From Paramecium octaurelia (taxonomy: Eukaryota > Ciliophora > Oligohymenophorea > Peniculida > Parameciidae): DNA of 64,000 bases. The stretch covers positions 372,001-436,000 of the forward strand of contig CAJJDP010000018.1 in NCBI GenBank assembly GCA_905182995.1, written 5' to 3'. The notes under the pieces are model-generated. The model was not told the DNA's origin. It made no database searches and was given only the letters and a program-made list of their open reading frames with translations. Position numbers and translations under genes: made by a program. This document shows positions 12,989 through 24,132 of the stretch, piece by piece. The first letter of the stretch is position 1, and each line of letters starts with the position of its first letter.

Positions 12989-13357
12989 AAAAATCTATTA
13001 AATAGTATTCCATAAATTAATATTAATAAGTCATTTTCATAGAGTTTCTAATTTTCAAATTTATTCCTTATGTCAATTTTACTATATTAATTATTATTAT
13101 AAATCTCATATTAATCAACTTGATTAATGTAAAAGTCCTCTAAAAATTTATCCTTCTGTTAATGCTTTTCTTATTGATTTTCTGGTTTTCCTCCCTCTAA
13201 AATAATAAATTACAAATCTCTCATTAAAGTATGTTTATCAAAAGGTCATATTATAATAATTTGAATCAGAAGAATGCCGACTTTTATAATTTAAATATTC
13301 TCTCCATAAACCATATGGAACATTTTCTAGCTTATTAATTTTGGTTATTTAAATAAC
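12955..13357 (-). pseudogene. Possible broken minus-strand gene
   Basis: Two adjoining code-6 frames read like one protein but are offset by one base near 13240. The upstream piece contains NVPYGLWREYLNYKSRHSSD ending ...YYNMTF, and the downstream piece starts DKHTLMRDLQFIILEGGKPE. No GT-AG intron joins them. The downstream frame reaches its TGA only at 12957-12955, antisense to the last codons of PSMA6. It may be a frame-shifted pseudogene, a gene with a sequencing indel, or chance. No family recognised. Confidence 0.25.
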
Positions 13358-13439
13358 TCAATTTCTTTAATACTTTACCTGTATTCGAGAGAAAGATAAC
13401 AATAATAATTTGGATATCATAAATAATTTACATAAATTT

Positions 13440-14839
13440 ATGATCGATTATCTTAGAAGAGAAGAGTTTATTGATCCTGGATGTACGCTTACATTATAAT
13501 TAGCCGATAAAATCATCATAGGAAATAAAATAGAGAGGAAGATTTTTGAAAAAATTGAGATGCATCCATTAGAATAAGAATGTCTAAAAAATTTAAAACT
13601 AATTTTAGCTTAAATGCCTCCATTACGTTTACCCAAATAGTATACCAATCCAATTAATAATATACTAGCTGGTAGGATTCTGACTATTTGAGAGTTTTGG
13701 CTTTCCATGATTATGATATTGGTAAATCTGCTTAGGTTGAAAAATAGATTATATAATAGGGACTAGTAGTGCACTTAAGTTGGGTACACAAAATTGATTT
13801 ATCAATTCAACCGAATGAATTACTTGTAAATTTCATTTAGATTAACTAGCTCAATGGAGTTTTGTACGTAAATGGATTTGATAGAGGCTTTAGACCAGTA
13901 ATAATTATCAATTTACAAAGAGCACTAGAAGTATTATTAATAACATAAATACTTAGTACACCCTCCTTTAATTTTAATAAGCATTTGACTTTCTCCTTTG
14001 CTTAATAATTAGGGATGTTTTAATTTCATTTTATATTGAATCAGTTGTAGTTATAATTGATATTAATACTCATCATCTTAAAATTTTAAATAGTTTTTCT
14101 GCACAATTATTGAATTACATTAAAAGTTGTCAGCTAAACTTTTATGGAAGAATACATAAAATATATATATTACATGAAATCACTAAAGATAAATTCTAGC
14201 CATACTTAAAAGTTTTAAAACCTGAGTTTGAAGAGAAAATAATTGTTTTAGAAAAAAAAGATATTATTTAATTATAAAGATAAATTGATCCACAATAGCT
14301 TGAAGAAAAATTTTTAGGATCCTCTAAAAATTTATAAAATAGTTTTTGGTATACGCATTAATTAAATTTTAGGCCACCAAAAAATCCTACAAAAGGTGTA
14401 GAAAATAATATCTTAAAAATTTAAGTTGACGATAGTCAATCTAAATCTAATAACATTTTATCTATCTATAAATACGAAAGCAATCAGAGCAGTTAATTTA
14501 CACTTCAAGTCTACAATGAAGAGAATGAAATTATATCTTCTGAGATCCATCAATTTTCAGTTGATGAGTCAGTTTCAGGACTTCCAGAATATGTAAACTA
14601 ATTGTTAAACTTAGTACCCTGATTCAATTTTATTTGCTTAAAATTCATCATAAATCTCAATGGAATGTGTTTTGTCTGAGCTTACTTCTTCCTAATTTTC
14701 AGAAATTAAAGGTATTAGCAGTCTCTAAAAAGAAAAAGATAGCCAAGTTTGTTTAGAATAGCATGAAAATACTAATTAATAAATTTACAAAGACATTATA
14801 AAACCTAATTGTAATATGGAAAGTTGTTAATTAATGTGA
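13440..14839 (+). CDS. CRAL-TRIO (Sec14-like) lipid-binding protein
   Basis: 442 residues, four exons; introns 13672-13694 (23 nt), 13931-13956 (26 nt), 14593-14614 (22 nt). Residues about 75-235 look like a CRAL-TRIO fold: AFHDYDIGKSAQ, then NGVLYVNGFDRGFRPVIIIN, a strand SVVVIIDINTH, a helix with LLNYIKSCQLNFYGRIHKIY, corresponding to the family pattern NYPERLxxxxIIN, and a return strand ending YILHEITKDKF. Such domains carry phosphoinositides or other lipids between membranes. The C-terminal third is Ser- and Gln-rich and gives no domain. Start chosen at the first in-frame ATG (MIDYLRREEFIDPG); no earlier in-frame ATG is present after the preceding TGA. Confidence 0.75.
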
Positions 14840-14936
14840 TTGTATATTGAATTCTAATTTAATGAACTAATATAAAATCAACATCTTATATAAATTATTT
14901 TCTATTTATTATCTATGTAGAAGGATAAAATTAAAT

Positions 14937-15524
14937 TCAATAAATAATAAAAATTTTGAATGTTGATTTACTTCTTTAATTTCTACTTCTATAATTCATC
15001 AAATCATTCAGACTTAATTCGAAAGATTTGCCGATATTTTTATTGTAACTTCCTAGCATAAAAACGATTTATTATTTTGTTCTTTTTCTTAAATTAATTG
15101 GTAATTTCTTTTAACTCATTGGATAAAATTAATTATATACCTTAATTACTAGTGTTGTAAGTTACTATTAATAATCAACGTTACTATTATTAGAATATTG
15201 CATATGACATCTAGAATATGTTTATTCATTCAGAAAGGTTTATTATTATTTAAATGTTTTATAAAGCATTTTTACATAATTTATTACTATATCTTTATTA
15301 TTCTTAAAATCTTTCAATTATTCTTTCAATTCTAAAATATTAAGTATTTCAGAATGGAGTTTAGCAATAACAATAAATACATAGCTATGCTTATTAATTG
15401 AAGAAAATGTCTTGATGCAATTATTAATATGTATAACTTGATTTGAGTTCAGATTGTATGATATATTAAACTAAAATGAGAGCTTTAAAGATTAAATTCA
15501 AAATTGGACGCATTGTGAGATCAT
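14937..15524 (-). CDS. Unrecognised protein, weakly supported gene
   Basis: A minus-strand frame of about 175 codons without TGA reads like protein: LHSEILNILELKEQLKDFKN, NYVKMLYKTFKQQQTFLNEQ, FELSLNDLMNYRSRNQ. To reach an ATG it needs an unusually long 39-nt intron (15471-15509, GTCCAA...TTTTAG), after MISQC. With it the total is 182 residues and an exact multiple of three. The frame is coiled and basic with no recognisable domain. It starts 45 bp from the divergent MUL1-like gene. TGA-free runs of this size do occur by chance in such DNA, so confidence is moderate. Confidence 0.45.
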
Positions 15525-15568
15525 TAAGTTTCAATTAATAATAATTACGGTGTATACATTTTTTATTT

Positions 15569-16552
15569 ATGAATAAGAATTTGGAAATTGTTATTAGAAG
15601 CATTTTTGCTATATGCGGACTTCTTATTTCACGAAAATTCCTGAGAAGATTCCAAAGATATATGGATTTAGTATTTTATGGAAAAGTAAATACGTTTCCT
15701 CTCACTTTGAGCGAATCAAAAGAATTCTTATTAGAAAACCCATAATCAAAATATTTATATCTAACTGGACATATTCTGCCAGCAGATTAATAATAAACAA
15801 GGTTTCTTCAACTTTAATGTGGTATTAAAGATATGTTTGAATTTAAAGTAAATGAATTTTAATTGCTAGATATTTAACATAAGTATAATTATAAAATATC
15901 AAAAAGCGAAAGAAAGAATATTAAGATAAATGCTGACAGCATATTGCTTCCTGGATTATTCGACTATTCAAAATCTTATTTATATTAATAGGAGAGCAGC
16001 TCATTCATAAAAAAAGTAAATTGATTTCAAATTTAGATTTTAAATAAAATACCTATCCTAAATTAAAAATCTAGAATAGTTGAAACTCATAAAGGAGTTT
16101 AATTTGGATAGTTCACAACTATGTTATGCGAAAAAAATGGAGATAATTTCAATTTATTGTATCTCTCCAATTATAATTACAACAAAATATACAATCAGAT
16201 TCATAAAGATATGTTTAATGCTGCCACTGCAGCATAGCTTTTATTTACTATAGTAAGCGTTTCATAATTGATATATTTAATTATAAAAAAGTTGTAAAAG
16301 AAAAACGATGAAAATAATCTTTTAGATCAACAAGCTCCACCCCTATTTAAAAATTCTATTAGCGTTATTCTAAACAGCCAAAATGAGTAGGACATATGTG
16401 TTATTTGTCTTACAAAAACGAGAAGTATAATATTGGAACCTTGTCTTCATTTTATTTTATGCTAAGAATGTGTGAATCATTTGGATAAGGAAATCTGTCC
16501 GTTTTGTAGGATTAAAATAGAAAAAAAAATAAAGGTTTTATATAATGAATGA
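15569..16552 (+). CDS. MUL1/MULAN-like membrane RING E3 ubiquitin ligase
   Basis: 320 residues with one 21-nt intron (16016-16036). The architecture matches MUL1: an N-terminal membrane segment (IVIRSIFAICGLLI), a central BAM/GIDE-type region containing YLTGHILPAD and ETHKGVQFGQFTTML, a second hydrophobic segment (LLFTIVSVSQLIYLIIKK), and a C-terminal RING. The RING is complete C3HC4: CVIC, then CLH, then CQEC, then CPFC. The end (RIKIEKKIKVLYNE) parallels the human ...ITRVIPLYNS end. MUL1 sits in the mitochondrial outer membrane (plant SP1 in plastids) with the RING in the cytosol. An upstream in-frame ATG at 15475 exists, but MNKNLEIVIR puts the membrane segment at the expected place. Confidence 0.88.
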
Positions 16553-16708
16553 CAAATATATATTAAAATCATTATCTAAGTTTATCGCTAAATTTAGAAT
16601 GAGTTGTATAAAATGTTTACATCAATCCCTCACTTAATGATTTTGTTATTTTCTTTAACCCTAAAAACTAGAATTCTATCTTACCATCTTAATTCGATTA
16701 ATAAAAGT

Positions 16709-18640
16709 TCATAGCTGTTCTACCTGTTTATGCAACTAGTCTTTCTCTTGGCATTTTATACCTATTTATTAGATATATTAAATTTACATTTATTCTAAGG
16801 ATCCTTTATAAGCTTTGGTCTCTAATGATCTCTTTTGCTATTTGACTGGAGGGAAGTAAGTAGTCTTACCTCCCATTTACTTACCCCACTCCTTTTGATT
16901 CAATAACTATTAATTAAAAACATCAATGGGATTCCTATTAAATTATATTTAAATATACTTTGAACCTCCATCTGGAATTTATGGCAGAGGAAGTTCTTAC
17001 TTAGATGATTTAGGTGTATCTGGTAATCCAGTTACTATCAAATTTTCTATCATTCTAACATTTTTTAATTGAATTCTTTCTGTTTATGAAGCTTATTAGG
17101 AAGATACGTCTTTTCTTAAAGGCTAAAATACATTAGATCCAGTTTTGAATTAAACTTATTTGCCATCCTAGGGGAACTCAGTTTTTCCAATTTCACCTAA
17201 CTTTTTTTTTAATAATATCGATTATTGAGTAGTTTATTATTCATGATCAGGGACATGAATAGTTTCATTTGGCATAAACTAAGATTTGGCTGCTTATAAA
17301 GTTTGGGCATCTGTTATCAGTTAATACTCAGCTCTAGTTAATCTGATTTAAGAGGCAAATTATTAAGCATCGTCTCCTGAGAGTAGATTTGAGCCTGATA
17401 ATTTAATTTATAAATGTTCAGCAGAATCACTAATTTAATGTCTTACACCTTCCTTCATCTTATGCTCAAAATACAATTTAACTCCATTATTCATTGTGAA
17501 GACTTCGTAAGGAAATTGTGATGTTTTGTCAATTCTTAATGCTTTATCTCCTATCACTTCTTTTGTGGCATCTTTGCGCTCTTATAAAATCTTATGTGTT
17601 AAAAATATACTCTATTTGGAATTTCCTATTCAGGACATTATGGTTTATTCATTTTGATGGAATCTCTCTTTCCTCCTTTTTTTAAGGGTTGTAATTATTG
17701 ATCAGGTTTTGTAGATTCTTTAAATTCAACTTTCAATTTTTGATTGGTAGGTTATAGCTTATCCATTTTAACAGCTCTAGCCAAAAGTATTTTGCCATCA
17801 AAATCATAAGTGTACTTTTGTGTACCTCCATCCTTTTTTTCAATCTCTGATTACACATATATGAATTACCTAACTTTAAAATTTATCTTCTTTTTTTTTT
17901 TATTCAATTTCATTTTTCTTTTTCATTTCATAGAGTTTAGCATTTCTTAACTTTTCTTCATATTCATCTTCATATTCTTCTTAAAAAATTTAGATTATCT
18001 TAGATTCTATCTAATTTTATGGTTATGGTGTTGGTGGGAGTATAGTAGTTTTTTTGGTATCATAGAGTCTAGATTTAGAAATAACTCTATAATGATCAGT
18101 TGTTGATTTTTCATCAACTTGTTCATTTTCATTATTTTCTTGATCTATTTGATTTAGTATGATATCAATTACCAATCATCATCTAAATTCTGTTTCTTCT
18201 CCATCTATCGCAAAAGATAGGTTCCTTTTTAAAGATTAAATAAATACTGGTTCTTGGTCTTCAATTAAATCACAAGATTCAACTTCAATTCCTCCATCAT
18301 TTAATTTAGCATTCAACAAAAGTTTAGTTTCAGCTTCAATTTCACTAATAGCATTAATTGGAATATTTCTAAGGATAAACTTATTTAATAATTCTGAGTC
18401 TTACTCTCTCTTATGCCTCAGCCATAGAGTTTTTTATTATGAGATTTGATAGCTAACGACAAATTTAAAGTGATTATGCAAAAGTACCATAATTTTATAT
18501 AACTCCTGGGATCTCACCATAAACCTTAAAGTTACAAGAGAAATTACTTGATCTATGTTAAAAAAGAAGGTGAGATGCTCATCCTCTGAAAATTCAATCA
18601 TTTCTTTTTCTGATAGATCATCTGCAACACTAGCACTCAT
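16709..18640 (-). CDS. 607-residue charged protein, unrecognised
   Basis: Start MSASVADDLSEKEMIEFSED at 18640, stop 16711-16709. Introns at 18225-18247, 18145-18172, 17845-17869 and 17579-17610 (23, 28, 25, 32 nt) are each required by frame. After their removal the length is an exact multiple of three. The N-terminal third is acidic with an amphipathic helix region (LLNKFILRNIPINAISEIEA). A middle coiled segment (EEYEDEYEEKLRNAKLYEMK) precedes EKKDGGTQKYTYDFDGKILL, which looks like a conserved strand motif. The C-terminal half is Gln/Ser-rich. I do not recognise the family. Its start lies 52 bp downstream of the stop of the co-directional gene at 18692-19565. Confidence 0.65.
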
Positions 18641-18691
18641 TATATTTAATAATAATGACAATAATAATTGTATTTATATGTATGCATATAC

Positions 18692-19565
18692 TCAAATCCA
18701 ATGGATAAAGTGGGCATCCTTATGGTATGGGTCTGCTAATCTTTCCAAGGGTTGATTGAATGTACCATCCTATTTTAATTATAAATAAGGAATACCCAAT
18801 GTGCAATGTGAGTGGGACGACCATGCCACTTTTTAAGAATGTGTAAACACCAATTTGTATCATTGTATAATAAATGAGCTGGTTATCTGGCTCTCCAAGC
18901 AAGAGATTCTGAAATTCTATTCTAAAAGGTTGGCATTTCCAAGAAGTTTAATGCACTGCAAACATTGTGATATTGATTGATATCTTTGCTATAAGATATT
19001 TGTTATGATTTACTTAGTAAATCTATCAGATTGTGTAGATATCACCATTTTTCCATGATATGGAAGAATTGAAGTAAAGTGATCACTTAATTTTGCCAAA
19101 AAGATCCACATAACAAAAACTCTTGCATAAAAATTACGTAGTGGTAACTAATTTCAAATTTTTTATACTTCTCTCAAAACCAAATATCCCAAACCGAATC
19201 CTGACAACCATTTTGTTACTGTCCATTCTCTCCAATAAGTGTGATTGGGTTTGATGAAAATGTATTTGTTAACAAACTCTTCGCATGTATATGATTAAAA
19301 TGGTCTGGCCAACTATGTGATTTTTTAATATTCATAATTACTTTAGACAAATCCTTCTTATATCTTTCGCTTGCTGACAAGAAGAATTCCTTTTTGCTCC
19401 TATTGAAGACAGGGGAAAAGTTTTCATCATCAAAATCCAATGATTTCAATTCAATGTTGGCAATCATTCTGTCATCATATGCATCCTTTTTGATATGTAA
19501 TTATAATCTACTTATTCCTCTTATGTTGGATGCCACAATTTTGCTTTTCCTTATACAATAGGCAT
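18692..19565 (-). CDS. 248-residue protein with one membrane segment, unrecognised
   Basis: Six exons; introns 19486-19511, 19313-19341, 19148-19168, 18989-19013 and 18770-18795 (26, 29, 21, 25, 26 nt). After splicing the length is an exact multiple of three, and the text is coherent from MPIVQGKAKLWHPTQEEQDA to HKDAHFIHWI. It contains one hydrophobic stretch flanked by aromatic and basic residues (WLSGFGLGYLVLRELPLRNF, then ARVFVMWIFLAKL) and a Trp/His-rich C-terminus (NWCLHILKKWHGRPTHIAHW). The composition resembles an integral subunit of a mitochondrial inner-membrane complex, several of which are ciliate-specific, but that is only an impression. In table 1 the gene is invisible apart from one 83-codon exon fragment. 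Confidence 0.75.
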
Positions 19566-19699
19566 AAATAAATTATTAATAAATAATTATATGATTTCTC
19601 CAAAATAAATCAAGTCATTATAAGTATATATACCACTCATACAAATGGACTTTTATATTGATACATTTTTATTTAAAAAAATAAACAAAATTTATTCTT

Positions 19700-21378
19700 A
19701 TGTTAGATATTATTCATAAAAAAGTAAAGTTGGATATTGAATAAATCTATATTGACAAATCCTGTCGAACCCCAAATCATCAGAGGGAAAACGAATCTCA
19801 ATCAACCAAATTGTATTAAGATGTAATCAATGATCTCCCTATTACAGGAGAATGTGACTAATCATTCTCTTTGGATTAAGAAATCATTCAATTACTTAAG
19901 TATTCTTAGTATTATGGAATGCAAATACTTTCTAAATTCGTTGACTCTTCAATCCTCATCGAGAAACTCAGACTCAAGCAGTTGTAATTGAAAAAAGAAT
20001 TGATGATCTATTTCCTTTAAAATGTTAGAAATCAATCGCCATTGTTGCATGACTTAATCTATTTAGAAGCGGCTAATTTAGACAAAGACATTAGATCTGC
20101 TGCAATTGAATGCATGAGCAGACTTAAAGTAAATGATGATTAAGAAATCCTCAATTTAATTAGAAAACCCAAAGACAGCTTAGAATTGTTATCGAATCAT
20201 TCAAAAGGACTTCTTGTATCAATCCTAGAAGATTAATATTACATTATCAGAATAAATGCAATTAGGGCTATTATGAATTTTAATAAACAATCCACTGTAT
20301 TTGCCAACCATGTCTTAGAAATACTAATCAATATGCTTAATGATGAATGTGATTTAGTAAGAATTGAAGCAATCCAAGTGCTATTAAATTACCCTAAAAT
20401 AGAATTTAATAGAGGAGATTCCAATGCAATTAAATTCAATTTGAATGAGTAAAGTTTCAAATTAAGAAAAGCCATCTATGATCTTATTGGTTAATCTATT
20501 TTCCCAGAAACTCTCCACGATATTTTTGAATCAAGTAATTATCCTCTTTAATTTTAGTCTGTTTAAATCTAACCAAATTCCCACAAGATTTTATATACAT
20601 CGCTAATTCAGTCAGGTAGTTAGCCCTCAAAAACCCTAACATTTTGTAGATACCTGATATCATCAAAAGGGAAAGACTTACATAAGAACCCAACATTTAC
20701 TAAGAATCATAAGATTATATTGTCAGAATGATTTATGCTTATTACACTACCAGAAAAGAAACTGATCCATTCTACTTTTCCAAGCATTTTGCCTATTTCT
20801 CTGATAAATATCCAGACCTCTTTTAATCCAATAAAGTCACTCCAGACGAATTTTATGCCTTTAAATTGTATAATGATTATTAACAACTTATGAAAGAAGT
20901 CTTCAATTCTCTTAAAATATATAGATTACAAGAATGCAAATAAATCTATTCAGAATTATGTGCTAAATACGAGTTTGATTAAGCAATTATTCCTCCCCCT
21001 CCTTTAGAATATAATCATGAGTTTAGAGTACCTAATTGGGAAATCGCTAAGTTTCAGAGCAGATCTTTTAAGTTTATTTTACCACTTGAAGGAACTAAAT
21101 TCAAAGTCTATTCAGAATTTCCATTAACCTTTGTAATTTAGGGAGAGTTCAGGAATTTGAAAATGCCTGTATCAAAAAATTATGCTATTTAACTCTTATT
21201 CATGGATGGAACAAGTGAGCTTAATAAGATTTCTTAAATTGAGGATAACATAATTAAAGCTACTCTTGAGATGTAAAGAAAAGTACAAGACATCTCTTAG
21301 GCAGCCAAAATACTCTTTGTTCAATTAGCAGATGGATTATAATTGGGTAACCCTATAAACATTTATCTATAAATCTGA
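19700..21378 (+). CDS. HEAT-repeat protein, probably Integrator subunit 4
   Basis: 551 residues with one 23-nt intron at 20535-20557. The N-terminal two-thirds is made of helical repeats of HEAT type, for example DKDIRSAAIECMSRLKVNDD, YYIIRINAIRAIMNF and CDLVRIEAIQVLLNYPKIEF, with the typical D-x-x-VR-x-x-A pattern. The C-terminal part changes to beta-rich sequence: FKFILPLEGTKFKVYSEFPL, then TFVIQGEFRNLK, NYAIQLLFMDGTSELNK. That order, HEAT array then beta domain, is that of INTS4, which belongs to the nuclear cleavage module for snRNA and other short transcripts. It is shorter than animal INTS4 (about 960). A different HEAT protein such as an adaptin-like protein is possible. Confidence 0.7.
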
Positions 21379-21480
21379 TTTTGTTTTTATAAATAGATTT
21401 AAATATATATATAATCATTCACCCTGTGTTATTCATATTTTAAGGTCATTTTAATATGAATTATATAATTCAATATTTTT

Positions 21481-21918
21481 ATGAATAAAATTGATATAAT
21501 TAAAAAATTTTCGCTTGAATATTCAGATGAATTTTTGAAAAGAGTAGAAAATTAGAGTTTACCTTAAATTATTAAGTTCATTTTTGAGAGTCCAATTGCA
21601 AAAATAGCTAAACCTATCGATTTGAAAAACCTAAAGCAATTAAACAAACCCACATTATTTGAAATTTCTGCTGTTTAAAATATAAGCGAGCCAAAAAAGA
21701 CCCGGTATTTGAATACTAAGGATTGTACCTTATAATTTATTTTCTATCCAAATATTGTTGCCATCTCTTTATAAAAACACCCTGAAATAGATTAAGACTT
21801 ATTTTAATTGGAAGGAAAAAAAGTATAATTTCAAAATATATATTTAGATATTAATTCCATAGGGAACAGAAATTTGTAGATCTATTTTGATTTTAAAATA
21901 ATTCACGCTTATTAATGA
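21481..21918 (+). CDS. 145-residue protein, unrecognised
   Basis: Single exon, MNKIDIIKKFSLEYSDEFLK to ...FKIIHAYQ, TGA 21916-21918. A helical N-terminus is followed by alternating beta-like segments (PTLFEISAVQNIS, CTLQFIFYPNIVAISLQ, GKKVQFQNIYLDI, NLQIYFDFKII), which would suit an OB-fold or similar small barrel. No conserved motif fixes a family. It follows the INTS4-like gene by 102 bp on the same strand. The next 340 bp (21919-22258) show no further gene. Confidence 0.5.
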
Positions 21919-22258
21919 TTACAATCAGTTACTTTGATAAGAAATAAGTTTAATTCTGATTTATTTTTAAACTATTTTAATAATAAAAAAACACTCTAAT
22001 TATATTTAAAAGTTCTCTTAATTCATCAATATTGCAATAATTTATTCATTTCCTATGAACAAGGATATAAGTTGAAAATCATTCGAAAGCCTTTCCTACA
22101 TTTTAATTTAAATTTATATGTATAGCTCATATATTAAATACTGATTCCAGTTAATACATAAGTTAAAGGATTAAATTGCAATAGCATTTATAATAAATAT
22201 TTGAATAATTTCTATTATTCCTGCTTAAGTAAAATTAGTTGCTTTACATTGATTAATT

Positions 22259-23930
22259 ATGCTATTATATTTATTGCAAAAAGAGCCAGATGAAAGATGT
22301 CATAAAGATCATTTAGCCATAGAAGATCAATTGATTTGCTTATAATATTTTGATCTCTTACTTAATTAAACAAAAACTAAACTGTATAAGGCCTTGCTTC
22401 ATGTGATGGCACAAAATGCCGTGCTGACAAATTACGAATAAGGTAGTTTTAATTCATAATGAAGGTTCAATCCTTTGGAAATTTAATGATAGATAGGATA
22501 AAATTATGATCTTGTACTCAGGCTAAATATAGGAGTATAAAGAAATCTAAGAGGATGAATTAGAAGAAAAAAGAAAAAGCCTAATTAAGTTATACAAATC
22601 AGATATTTTTATAGATAGACCAGGTCGAAAAGTTACTACTACATACTAACTAAATGGTTTATTAAGTTTTACAATCAATGATCAACCCAGACTTCGTAGA
22701 GCATAAGTTTGTGAAATACCTTAAAAGATTGAATTGAAAAGAACGAGCAGCATACGGCATAACCGCTTTCCTCAATTACCTCAATAATACTTGCAGGCTT
22801 TAAATACAGAATTGCATTTACTTTTAAAAGGCGTAACATTGCACAATGAATCATACTTTTAATATTTATTAAATCAATGCGTTTGTAACATAAAACAAAC
22901 TCATTTATTTCAAGAAGGTGAATTATTAAATAATGATCCTCTGTTGAAAAAACACAACACTATGCTCCTTGCACTAACTGATTGTGTAATAATTTAGATG
23001 AATTTAAGTGATTATTAAAATGTAGAGAATTAAATCAAAATTTAAAAATAATCCAAAATTTATAGACAATTAGAAGCAGGTTTTGTAAGTGAAATTGCTG
23101 AATCTGAAACAGAAATGCATTAACTAATTAAAACCTTAATGAGCAAATTTATAAAATTTAAATATAATCCTAACAACACTATTTATTAGAAAGGATAATT
23201 TTTGACATATATTTATGTTCTTGTTTCAGGGGAATGCCAAATTAATGATGACCATAATGCTTTGGCCAGGGTCAATTAGGGATGTTTATTGGGAGAAGAG
23301 TCATTTGATAACACTTAATATTAATACAAATGCGCTACAACAACCAAATGTAAATTATATGGAGTCAAAATTACTGACATATACCTATTATGTCAACGGT
23401 ACCATTGGTTTAGAGAACAATTACTAAAAAAAAAGCAAATTAAATCTAACTGGCTAAATAGTAGATGTATAGACTAATAGAATAGAAAAAGAATAGATTC
23501 CAACAACTTTAAATCATAATTTCATATTTAAATTACTAAGATTCCAACTAATTCACAATAATATATAAAAACTCACAGGTCAACACAATCCTAAAATATA
23601 TTTGACAAAAACTAATATTAAGAAATAATGTCTTATCGTGGCTAATATAGAAATTCAAGTCGATAAAGAATAAAGATGAAACTACCAAAACAACCTTAAT
23701 CTTAACCTAGTTTTTCTAAAGATTTTATTAATGATTTTGATATTGTACCGATGCTTATGAATTTAGACAAGTAGCAAAGTAATAATCTTAAAGAATTACT
23801 AAAAAAAGGCAAAATTAAACCTTATCAATAATAATAAAATTACAAACCCTCTACTGCATAATTAATATCTATTCCTTGTAAGGAGTCCACTTTAAAAATT
23901 ATGAAGCGTATCCAATAATATTTAGGCTGA
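22259..23930 (+). CDS. Cyclic nucleotide-binding domain protein
   Basis: 549 residues with one 22-nt intron (22443-22464). It has two cyclic-nucleotide-binding-like beta-rolls. In the clearer one (about residues 280-390), KFKYNPNNTIYQKGQFLTYI precedes YVLVSGECQI and GCLLGEESF, which is where the phosphate-binding cassette FGExAL lies in PKA-type domains. The Arg of the canonical RAATV is replaced (CATTTKCKLYGV), so nucleotide binding may be altered or lost. An earlier region (SILWKFNDRQDKIMILYSGQ) resembles a partial roll. The C-terminus (from about 440) is Gln/Asn-rich and basic. Ciliates have many such non-kinase proteins. The partner is unknown. Confidence 0.8.
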
Positions 23931-24132
23931 TTAAATAATGAGTATTTAAATTTTCACATGTCAAAATTTATAAATAATTTATTCGTAATTAATATCAAGC
24001 AATAAAAGAGGAGATTACTTTAATGTAATATCAGAGTTAAAAGTGACCTTAACTATATGGATTTCAGAATTATAAAAATAGATATTTATTAAAGAAATTA
24101 AAAGGATATTAATTACTTCTATGTTAAAATTT

